Shown: positions 47,925-57,035 of the stretch, piece after piece
Layout of the letters: each line of letters opens with the position of its first letter
Position numbering within the stretch: the stretch's first letter is position 1
Assembly (NCBI GenBank): GCA_007922225.1
Contig: ML679959.1
Span: 22,498,851 to 22,562,850 of the forward strand
Direction of reading: 5' to 3'
Length of the DNA stretch: 64,000 nucleotides
Origin: Emydura subglobosa
Taxonomy: Eukaryota > Chordata > Testudines > Chelidae
The notes under the pieces: model-generated
Told to the model about the DNA's origin: nothing
What the model saw: only the letters and a program-made list of their open reading frames with translations
Databases searched by the model: none
Program-made: the position numbers and the translations under genes

Positions 47925-50900
47925 CTATCATGAAAAAAAGGCTGGTCACAAAAACAGACAATCTTTTCTTCTTGATCACATTATTGCCCTATTGTGGCTT
48001 ACTGGTACCAGTGGGGGAAAAAATGTGACCATATCTGTTCAAAGAAATAGATACATGCCCCTAATGCATAAAGTAATGGACAAATTACATCTAACATTAA
48101 AGTTGCAGAATACTTGGGATTTATCTCCACATGGAGCTCAGGAATAGTCCAACAAAGTGGATTAAACTAGACAGGAAGAAGACACTGATTCTGGAATATG
48201 TCTCCACACACAGTTTAGGAATAGTTATTCTGGAATAATTTCATGTGTAGACAACCCTAAATTCAACTAGGTCTTTAGTATAGTTTTGCATCAGTGATGA
48301 ATTTCATGATTGGATCACCAAGGATTCAGAGGGGTATGTAGAACTATTTTCAAAATGTTTTGGATGTTCCTTGCCTACTTGATAAGCAGCTCATGAGTCC
48401 ACAGGTTAACCAGTTTCTCTAATTAAGCAAGGCCTGACCTAAGCTTCTCTAATGGTGAAATAATGTAATAGTGAAATGTAACATTCAGGTGATTAGTAGA
48501 TTAATAGTTGTGTAATCCCTCCAGTTTGATATACTATAAATGCACCAAAATTAGACTTGATCACCTATGAAAAGGTGCTTAAGTATAAAGGACAGTGTCT
48601 AAGGTCACTTTTAGTTCCTGTTAAAAATGGGCACTATTATGAGACAGAATACTTTCATTTTGAATGCATACTAGATTCTGTATATGCTGAAGAGTTCATT
48701 TGACATTGCCTCTGGTGGAAGATTTCTGGGAAGGCAGGTTCTGAAAAACGGTTTTATTTGCTGGGGAGGAAAGAGGCAAAGCAGTGGCTGTGAAGTTTCA
48801 CAATCACTTTCAAGGAGGACAGTTTATCTTTGAAATCAAGATTAAAGTTCCCAATTTGCTAAGTACCAAAGCACATTATTTAGATTTATTGAAGTCAATG
48901 GGATTTAAGTGCTATGCTGAATAGAGATGGAATTACTCATATGTTTAAAGTCACACATGCTTCAGTACTTAACTGAATCTCAGCATTAGCATCTCAACCT
49001 GCAATACTATATATTTAGTTTTTTGCTGTTCCTCTAAAGGTCCAATTCTAACCAAATAGGAGTCCCATGTGTTGGAGCAGCTGGACAATCATACTATAGG
49101 CTTTCACTGAAAAGGAACTTTTTGTCTTTATATGGTAAGTCAATGCTCTGAGCTGCAGAGATGATATAGCAGGTAGTGAGAAATGAGCTGAATTTGTCTA
49201 TTAGTCTTACCACTGTTCAAATGTCTGGAGAGAGGGACCCCTGAATATACAAGGATTCAAGCATCTTAAGATGTATTTTCTCCCAAGCAGGTTGTTTTTT
49301 CTTAATGTATAAATAATGTACCCACATGTCCTATATGTCTCATTATCCTGATTCCATTAATTTGGGCCAGAAATATACTGGGTGGACAGTAATAATTGAT
49401 TTATTTCAAATGGAACTTATCCCTCCTGATTTTACGTACCTTTATCTGGATGATTCAAAAGCATGATTCGTCTGTGAGCTTCCCTGATTTTACCTTTACT
49501 GGCTGTCGGACTAGTTTAAAAAGAAGAAAGGTAACTTGACAAAGGAACTTTATTAAAAATATTACACAATTAGAAAAACTGCAAAATTAGAAAAAAAATT
49601 AGCAATTACTAAGCATAATTGGTCTCATACTGCAATTGTTCACAGCAAGTAAAGTGAAAAGACTTTTTTCCCTGCATTGTTTTTTTCCTCCTGTTACTGT
49701 TTTGTTAAACACCTTCAGTCCATCATGCCAAAACTAGTGCATATTTAACAGTTTCATTGATGATGTTGGTCAGTTTCTACCACAGAATTTTCAAAAGGAG
49801 CATGACATTATTTTATGGCCTGTTATTTCTTAGAAAATCAGTGATATTTGAAAGAGAGAATGCATACACCCACAAATGTTTACAGGGCTTTAACTGGGTA
49901 CAGTTCTAGGGAGGGTATGTGTACAGTCCTTGAAAACAAGCCTTTTAAGAAAGAACTACTTAGTTATTTGAATCTGTTAGTTGTGGCTGCCTGCTTGTTT
50001 GATTTTCTTTTACTAAACATTTATTCTTAATATTTTTACTTAGATTTAAGCTCTTTGGGGGAGAGAGAGTATTTTCATTGTACGTACAGTACCTAGCAAA
50101 ATAGAGCCCCACTGTCTGATGGGGCTCTAGGTACTACCACAACACATATATGTAATCTTACTAGGCATAGTATCACAGACTTACACTATTGGGAAGATTG
50201 ATGAGATGCAAATCTGGAACAGCAGAAGAATGAATAAGGGCCAAGGGCAAAATTTTCAAAAGCACCTTATGCCCAAAGGTCTGTAGGAGCCCTACTCCCA
50301 TTGACTTCTGAATAAGGATGTGCCTTCATAGTTTCTAAACTTAGAAAGTTTGTGGAACTTTTGCAGCCAAAACCAGTCTGTCTTCCTAAAATTTGGTGAA
50401 GGCAGCCACCAGTTATTAACTTTATTAGTACATATGACTGAATTAAAAAAAATGTGTACTGAAATATTAAATATACCATAATCCATACTTTAATATAAAG
50501 GCCCAGTAACATTTTTATTTCCATAAAAGTTACATTGGGTGTTAAAGCAAGTAAAAAATGTAATACAAAAAAGATGTGGTTGAATCCCCAATCGGAATTC
50601 AATACTGAATCCCCAATCGGAAATGGCCTTTAAAAATAATATTTCTCTGTACAATATACAGTAACCAACATTTAATACAGAAGAACCTCAGAGTTACGAA
50701 CACCAGAGTTACAAACTGACCAGTCAACCACACACCTCATTTGGGATCAGAATTACACAATCAGGCAGCAAAAAAGAAAACACAGTACAGTATTGTGCTA
50801 AAAGTAAACCACTAAAATAAAGGGAAAGCATTTTCCTTCTTCATAATAAAGTTTCAAAGCTGTATTAAGTCAATGTTCAGTTGTAAACTTTTGAAAGAAA

Positions 50901-53900
50901 AGCCATAACATTTTGTTCAGAGTTACAAACATTTCAGTTACGAACAACCTCCATTCCCGAAGTGTTCATAACTCTAAGGTTCTACTTGTATATGCAATCT
51001 AAATATAATGCAGAAAGACCTGGTAGCTAGTCTTGCAAACTGAGCTAAGTAAAAGCAGTCTCTTCATTATGATACTCCCTTTTAATTTATCTTGGCCCTG
51101 ATTTTCTGATGTTGAGTATCCACAACTCCAACCGAAGTCAAGGGGAGCTTTGAGGATTCAATACTTCTGAAAAATCAGATCTCTGATCTTTAACTCATTA
51201 ATGCTGTAGTCTCTCATGCAGCCTACATTTTTAATTAAAATAATTCTTTACCTCACTCCTAATATTAAAGCTGCTTCATGTTTAGTCATTTTGGCTTCAA
51301 ATCCACCTCTGTAATAACCACTGAAGGCCTGAAATGGAAGATGTATTAGTAAGAAAACTGACAGGCAAAATAATGTGAATTAAACAATAGTGGGGGAGCG
51401 ATCACCATTTCTTCTTTAATAGCTGCAAAGCTTTCCTCTCTATAAGAGTACAAGGACTCTTCTTAGGAACTGTTACCATGAAATTCAATCAAAGTTGATT
51501 TTCATTACTTATTCAACTGTTTGGTGGAACATGCTTTGCCTAATCAACCACTTTAATTTGGAACTGACCTAGAGCAGAATCATTGAGATGAGTGAAAATG
51601 TTTTCTCCAAATCAAGTGTAGATCTTCTGTCCCAACTTACCAGCACCCATCAGTAATACAGTACAGCTAAGACGAGTTTGTCTCTCTTTATACAAGAGCA
51701 TCTTCAACCTCTTACTTGGGACTGAGTGAAGCTATTTATGTACAGAAAAAATATTTAACATAGGTTTGGGGGGGGAAAAGTATTATGGATGAAACAAAAC
51801 TTACAGATTTTGGCAGACTCTGAAGGGCTTGTTTTACTTGTGGTTCCATTTGCTTCATAGTTTGTACCACATAGCGACCTTAAAGAAAATGACGCATATC
51901 AACAGGATTAAAGGCAATTTTATGAAGATTTAGAAATTCAGTACACTTGTTTACTTTTGGATTAGAATGTAGGACAAAATGTTTTTTGATCTGATTAAAG
52001 AGAGAAAAAAACTTAGGTATTTCTTTGGCTGCAATCAGAGCAGCCAATCCATTCCTCTGTATGTGTCCCTTAAAAGATAATGTACTGTGTCAACTGTTGA
52101 ACTGATAGTATAATTTACTCTGCATCATGATTAAAGCAGGCAATGAAAAGTACAATCCAGTGTTAGATTCCTCATATCAGACACAAACCTGCAAATCCAG
52201 CAGCAGCTATCGTCAGACCAACCGCTATCACGGTACTAGCCTGTGTGTGTGGGGGGAAAAGAGTAATTGATTAACAAAAATGAAAATGCAATAATCTTCA
52301 GTCAAATTAATGAAATACATAAATTAAAAATAAAATGGCTTCAAACTAGGGATGTAAAATATTAAACAGTTAAATGGTTAATTGATAAGTATTAGATTAG
52401 TATTAGAATAATGCTTATCCGTTAGCTGGTGGCATGGGCTCAGTCTCCATGGTGACAGCGTAGGGCCATGGCGAGGTGGCTGTGCTGCTGCTGCCCACAG
52501 AGGCTGAGGCCGAGGCCTTGGTGCAGGCACTGCAGAGTGCTGTGCTACAGAACACCGGGTATCATGGGTCCGAGATGTTAACCGATATAATTTTAATAGT
52601 TTAAGTGGTTCCCTTTTTTAAATGAAATTTACATCCCTACTTCAAGTATGATAAGAAAACAGTAAATTGCAATATAATGGATGGATACAGTTAACTTGCA
52701 CATATTAATTGGTAGCTTTAAAAGCCTTATTGTATTTCAAACTACAAGAGGAACACTATTGATAGTTACTCTTGGGAACAGAAAAGCTTCAGTAATCCTA
52801 TATGGATATATTTACTGAAACACATTGCACTAATCACAAATGCACTTTTTGGCTTAACTGGTGTTTATAAAATGCTTTAGGAATATAAAATATTACAGTT
52901 TAGTTTCAATTATCCAAACATCATTCGGGACATTCAATATGTTTGAATGCTCAAAATTACAATTACGTTGTTCAGTTATTGAAAATCAACAGCTATATGG
53001 AGACATGGCCTATTTTGGATAAGTGAGGATTGTATAACAGTTGGTTAACTGTATTATCTACAGCCATGTCTATACTAGGTGTGCTTAACTGGTATAGGTG
53101 TACCAGTATATTACACTGGCAAAGTGCTCCTAGTGTGGACACAGCTTATACCAGCAAAGCTGTGCTTTTACTGGAATAGTTTATACCATACACCCCCAGA
53201 AGCCAAACAAGCTACACCAGCAAAAGCACCATTTTGCTGACAGTTATATCTGTCCTAAATCATGTTTCATCACACCCATGACTGACATAGCTATACTGGC
53301 AGAAGTTTGTAGCATACTGTAGCTTTGCTCACCTGCTTAATTTTAAACTGATGTGTCAGGCCACTGAACACAATTGGATAATTTAAGATCAAGCATGTCT
53401 GTAAAGCCTCAGACCTGGTCTACACACAGATGTTTGCACTGGTATAACTGTTCCAGCTGAGGCATGATTTATCACCTGAGATAGTTATACTGTTCTAACC
53501 CTTCCTACCTCCAGCGGGAGCCTCCCACATGTGTGGCCCCCATCTGTAGCTTCCTTCCGGATTCCGTACCCTCCTTTCAAGCCTGGCAACCCCTAGTCTC
53601 AGTGCCACGTCCACATCCCGCCAGGTGCCCCCAGTCTGTGCCCTCCTTCTCCTTCCCTCTGCCTGGCACCTCCCAGTCTGTGCCCCCCCCCCCTCTCCAG
53701 CAATAACACCTGTATCCTTTACTCCTCTTCCTGGGCAGCAATACGCCAGGCTGCTCCAAGACCCTTTATTGCGGTAACACTGCCTCTGCCCCGGGGGAGG
53801 AGCCGCTGCTCTAACGGCACCGGTCTATGTAAACATGCCTTCTAGGGCAGCCAAGGCTCTAGGCACGGCAGCGACACGGCAGGGCTCAACGGTCGGGGGG

Positions 53901-54234
53901 GGCTGCAGCCAGTCAGTCAGGGGCCGCACAGCGCCTCACGGCGGGGCGGGCTCGCGGCCGCGCGCGCGCGAGCAGAGGTCAAGGCCAAACGCTTCACGGG
54001 CGCCCGCGCTGCGGCCTACGCGAGTTGGCGGTTGGGCGTCCGAGGCGGGAACAGCGCTCAGCGGGGCCGAGCCGGGCCCACGCGCTGCGGGGCGAGGCCA
54101 CCACAGAGCGCGGGGCTAATAACGGCTGTTCCGCCGCCAGCCCGGAGACATCCCACGACCGTCCCCCCCGCACGGGGAGCTGCTCGCCCCCGCCCGCCTG
54201 CCTGGACGGAGGGATCCGGAGGTGCCCTCACCAT
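47854..54234 (-). CDS. DNAJC19: DNAJC19, TIM14/PAM18-type mitochondrial J-protein
   Basis: Inner-membrane J-domain co-chaperone of the presequence-translocase motor (PAM), which stimulates mitochondrial Hsp70; human loss causes dilated cardiomyopathy with ataxia. Exons on the - strand: 54232-54234, 52189-52240, 51805-51878, 51252-51328, 49440-49510 and 47854-47924. They join in frame to 115 aa plus TGA with GT-AG introns throughout. Visible parts: an N-terminal membrane segment [17 protein letters not shown], a linker with [14 protein letters not shown], then the short J-domain with [29 protein letters not shown] containing the catalytic HPD, and a C-terminus ending LLDGQAKK. The human protein is 116 aa from memory; here one Gly is missing in the AFSG-YYRGG segment. 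The gene is convergent with FXR1. Confidence 0.98.
47925..49439. other. DNAJC19 intron 5
   Basis: AT-rich. A short DNA-transposon-like stretch at about 48120-48250 (ctccacatggagctcaggaa, then tctccacacacagtttagga) and the dispersed 'gaagtcaatgggatttaag' block at 48890-48990. No gene. Confidence 0.45.
49440..49510 (-). CDS. DNAJC19: DNAJC19 exon 5 (HPD motif)
   Basis: The 71-nt exon encodes [20 protein letters not shown] and then PDK. The HPD tripeptide that triggers Hsp70 ATPase is intact. The acceptor is aaactag and the donor gtacgt. Confidence 0.98.
49511..50044. other. DNAJC19 intron 4, right-hand end
   Basis: AT-rich, nothing recognised. Confidence 0.5.
50045..50155 (+). repeat. dispersed repeat tail, second copy
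   Basis: ttaagctctttgggggagag, tgtacgtacagtacctagca and gatggggctctaggtactac follow the same order as 9185-9300. Confidence 0.6.
50678..50988. mobile_element. Tc1/mariner (Tigger-like) MITE with TA duplication
   Basis: A 311-bp element bounded by TA on both sides (50676-50677 and 50989-50990). Left end cagaagaacctcagagttac, right end (reverse complement) caagtagaacctTagagtta, imperfect terminal inverted repeats of about 24 bp. Internal AT-rich body with no transposase. Lies in DNAJC19 intron 4. Confidence 0.8.
50991..51251. other. DNAJC19 intron 4, near exon 4
   Basis: Includes the 'ccaaccgaagtcaaggggag' dispersed motif near 51130. Nothing else. Confidence 0.45.
51252..51328 (-). CDS. DNAJC19: DNAJC19 exon 4 (J-domain start)
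   Basis: The 77-nt exon encodes [20 protein letters not shown] and then LILGV with a split Ser. The acceptor is atttcag and the donor gtaaag. The mammalian protein has two Gly residues before the Tyr pair; only one is present here, and the frame is unaffected. Confidence 0.97.
51329..51804. other. DNAJC19 intron 3
   Basis: AT-rich, no repeat or gene recognised. Confidence 0.5.
51805..51878 (-). CDS. DNAJC19: DNAJC19 exon 3
   Basis: The 74-nt exon completes the Gly codon and encodes [20 protein letters not shown] and then LPKS. The acceptor is tttaag and the donor gtaagt. It forms the matrix-side linker before the J-domain. Confidence 0.97.
51879..52188. other. DNAJC19 intron 2
   Basis: 310 bases, AT-rich, nothing recognised. 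Confidence 0.5.
52189..52240 (-). CDS. DNAJC19: DNAJC19 exon 2 (membrane segment)
   Basis: The 52-nt exon encodes [17 protein letters not shown] plus one base of a Gly codon, a hydrophobic stretch that anchors the protein in the inner membrane. The acceptor follows a (CA)n tract (cacacag) and the donor is gtttgt. Confidence 0.97.
52347..52639. mobile_element. hAT-like MITE with 12-bp terminal inverted repeats
   Basis: tagggatgtaaa (52347-52358) and tttacatcccta (52628-52639) are perfect inverted repeats. The flanking octamers cttcaaac and cttcaagt agree at 6 of 8 positions, consistent with an 8-bp hAT target duplication. The interior has a GC-rich core (52420-52560) between AT-rich arms. Lies in DNAJC19 intron 1. 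Confidence 0.78.
52640..53044. other. DNAJC19 intron 1, middle
   Basis: AT-rich, nothing recognised. Confidence 0.5.
53045..53500. mobile_element. DNA-transposon (MITE-like) fragments
   Basis: Phrases catgtctatactaggtgtgc, gctcctagtgtggacacagc and, near 53410, gacctggtctacacacagat are repeated, partly inverted, terminal-type motifs of short non-autonomous DNA elements. At least two overlapping copies are likely, with unclear borders. Confidence 0.55.
53501..53789. other. DNAJC19 intron 1, pyrimidine-rich stretch
   Basis: C/T-rich with a C-run near 53684-53693. No coding evidence for the short minus ORF here. Confidence 0.5.
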
Positions 54235-54420
54235 GACTGACTGACCCGACGAAGCCCTGCCAGGGAGGCTAGAGACGGCCGGGCCGGACACGCTTGGGGC
54301 CCCACTAGCGGACGGCCCCCGACGCGCCGTACGGCAGGCACCGGAGTCCTGCCGTAAAGCCCAGCCAGGACTCCGGGAGGGGCCCTGGGGCCTGTCGTAA
54401 AAGCGCAGCCAGTGACAATG
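53790..54420 (-). promoter_or_regulatory. CpG-rich promoter and 5' UTR block of DNAJC19
   Basis: This is the only strongly CpG-rich stretch in the window, with runs such as gcgcgcgcgcg near 53960. It surrounds the DNAJC19 start codon at 54232-54234. No TATA box stands out. By position it should drive DNAJC19 leftwards, and a divergent non-coding transcript to the right is possible. The part below 54231 is the start of intron 1; the part above is 5' UTR and upstream sequence. Confidence 0.8.
54232..54234 (-). CDS. DNAJC19: DNAJC19 exon 1 coding part (ATG only)
   Basis: The initiator ATG is immediately followed by a gtgagg donor, so exon 1 contributes only Met plus the 5' UTR. The start was chosen because exon 2 begins GCTAGTACC in frame behind a cacacag acceptor and joins as MAST. 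The exon lies inside the CpG-rich block. Confidence 0.93.
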
Positions 54421-54519
54421 TGACTGATGGATGGGAGGGTGGCGCGCTGTGTGTGTGTCTTTCTCCCAGTAGGGTGGGGGCCCTGGAGCATCGTGGGGTA
54501 CGGAGGGGAGGGCTGGGGG

Positions 54520-55110
54520 GTCGCCAGGCTGGAGAAGGGGGCCCAGGCTGAGGGGCGTCAGGCTGGAGTTGGGGGGCAGGGGCACCGACAGGGGAGGTGC
54601 CAGGCTGGAGATGGGGGCGAGGGGACACAGACTGGTGGGGGGTGCTGGGCTGGAGATGGTGGAGAGGGGACACAGATGGGGGCGCCAGGCTGGAGTTGGT
54701 GAGAAGGGGCAGAGACAGGGAGGTGCTGGGTCGGAGTTGGTGAGGAGGGGGCACAGACTGGGGGGCTCCTGGGCTGGAGATGGTGGGGAGGGGGCACAGA
54801 TGGGGGTGTCAGATGAGAGGAAGTGGCATAGATGCGGTAAAAGGGACAAAACCTGGGGGGTGTCAGGCTGGAGATGAGGTGGAAGGGGACACAGACTGGG
54901 GGTGCCAGGCTAGAGATAGGGGTGGCACTAGACTAGGGTTTGCCAGGCTTTGAAGGAGAGCACAGAATGCAGAAGCAGGCTAGAGGTGGGGGCCACACTA
55001 GGGAGGCTCACACTGGAGGTAGGGGGCCTGTGTGCAGAGGAGAGTCACAGTAATGCTGGTGAGAGAGGGCACAGACTGGAGAGGGGGAGCACTACAGGGC
55101 TACTGACTAG
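54520..55110. repeat. diverged minisatellite, about 42-bp unit, G-rich on + strand
   Basis: Repeats of the form ggctggagatggtggagagg / ggacacagatggggg recur at roughly 40-45-bp steps from about 54520, becoming degenerate after 54900. A unit of 42 is a multiple of three, so long ORFs appear on both strands without being genes. It is directly next to the DNAJC19 CpG block, upstream of the gene. Confidence 0.8.
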
Positions 55111-56505
55111 TGAGGTTGGGGAGAAGGCGGCTCACCCTTTCTCCCATGGTGCTCTCTGTGCTACTCTTTTCTGCCTCTATCTCTCTTCCCCTCCCTCATT
55201 TGAGTAAAATGTGTATTTTAAGTAAGTGTCTCTGTTAATTTAAAGAAACTTTTCTTTGCAGAAATATGTAAAATGATTAACCTGAATTAGAAATTAATCT
55301 CCTGAATTTACATCTCCAGAGAAGATGCTGTTGAATTATTTTTATTATTAAAATAATATTTAGTGAAGCCAGGCTAATATATTTATTGAAACTTTCATCT
55401 AAAATACGCTGACCTGATTTTTTCCCCAAAAATATATATAATTTTAGGCTCAGACACCAATATTCTACAAATTTAAGGCTGAGGTGGACCCATATTCTGT
55501 CAACACCCAAGTGCTTAACCTCACATACATTAAATAGTCCCATTCAGGACCTAAATGTGTGTAAAAACTCCCATCTGTCAGACTTTAGAGGTTTTTACTA
55601 CAGAATTACAAGCCTCTGGAAATAGGTGTATGTAGTGTTAAACCTACAAAAACGACAGTATATTGGCGCTATCCTGTTATTACTGAAGTCACTGCAAGTT
55701 TTTATATTGATATCAATGGGAATCAAGCCCTATATTGTATTGTCTAGAATGGCACTATATTTGCATATAGAGAGTGATAAAAGGTTTATCTTCTCTACAA
55801 AATATTACCATTTTGAACACATGGGAAAACAAGTTAGCTGACAGTGCTGACCATGATTTTCAGCTCAGTATAGATGAGGACAAATCATGTTCAGCATCAT
55901 GTCAGCTAATAATTAAACCCTTCGTGGTTAGCTGAAACTATGATGAAAAGGATTTGTTTTAGTTCTCAGTGACATTGAAGTCATAGTCACCATCATGTTA
56001 GTTAACTTGATTCTTCACAATGGTGTTCAAACACAGTAAAATTTTGTACTGTATACTAGCCCAAGAGGGTAGAGTAGTTCCAGGTTCTTAAGAATTGAGG
56101 AATACAGTCCAAAGGGAATTTTTTGAACACAGGATAGTGCTATTTCAGAAGTACTATAGAACCTAAAAACATCGGGTATAATTTCTTTAATATTAAATCC
56201 AGAAATTGACACTGCAGTGCTGTGATTCAGATTCAGTTCAACTGCTCATAGACAACCTTGATCCACAGAGTTATTTAGCCTCCTAACTTCCATTGATGTG
56301 GATCTGGGTCCACGTGTCCACATTACAAAGTCTATCAGCAAAATTGGCATAGATTGGTACTCTTATAGTCTTAGACCAAAAGTTGAAAGGATAGAAAGCT
56401 GATCTATTTCTAAGCCTTAAAAGTGAGCTCTCAAGGTGGAGTTTGAATGACATAGGCATGATAGTATGAAGAATGCTTGAGTTGTTCTGGTTCTGTGTAT
56501 AAATG
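55111..56505. other. intergenic, 5' of DNAJC19
   Basis: AT-rich DNA with no gene or clear repeat. Confidence 0.5.
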
Positions 56506-56715
56506 GAGGACTTAACCAAGATGGTCAGGGAGGCAACCCCATGCACTGGGTATCTCTCAGCCTCTGAGTGCCAGAGGCTGAGACTGGATGACGGGATGGA
56601 TCACTTTATAATTGTCCTGTTCATGCCCTCTAAAGCATTTGGCATTGGTCATTGTTGGAAGATAGGGTACTGGGCGAGATGGACCATTGGTCTGACCCAG
56701 CATGGCCATTCTTAC
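56506..56715 (+). mobile_element. CR1 LINE 3' end
   Basis: aagatagggtactgggcgag, atggaccattggtctgaccc and agcatggccattctta are the CR1 3' terminus; 5' truncated. Confidence 0.88.
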
Positions 56716-56951
56716 TTCAGTCTTGATCTATGTCAAATAGACTGCCACCTTTTTCAATCACCAAGAGGTAGATACATTTTCCTCCCACTCTTGTTAAGGT
56801 GCCGTCTTCTTTTTGCTCTCTCTGGCCTCAGTCCTGTATATTTAATCTTTTCTGGTTATTTCTGTCATTTGTGGTAATTCCCTCTCTCTGCCTGTAGCCA
56901 TCCCATTTTTCTATGACTTTCTTCTTTCTTGCATCAATATTTTTGTTCCAG

Positions 56952-57035
56952 ATGCATTACCACGGAACTCTGTGAATTTACACCTTAATGGAACACCCCC
57001 TGCTGTGCTATCAACAAATGGGACTGACCACTAGG
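56952..57035 (+). other. candidate terminal exon of unknown gene
   Basis: A pyrimidine-rich tract and ag (56950-56951) precede an open stretch reading ALPRNSVNLHLNGTPPAVLS then TNGTDH and a TAG at 57033-57035. The composition looks coding, but I do not recognise it and no partner exon is certain. It may be a chance ORF or a pseudogene piece. Confidence 0.25.

Noticed and set aside
54058..54849. 263-codon minus-strand ORF, Pro/Ser/Leu-rich
   Set aside because: It runs through the 42-bp minisatellite and the CpG-rich promoter of DNAJC19. A unit divisible by three keeps all frames open, other frames and the + strand are open too, and no domain is visible.
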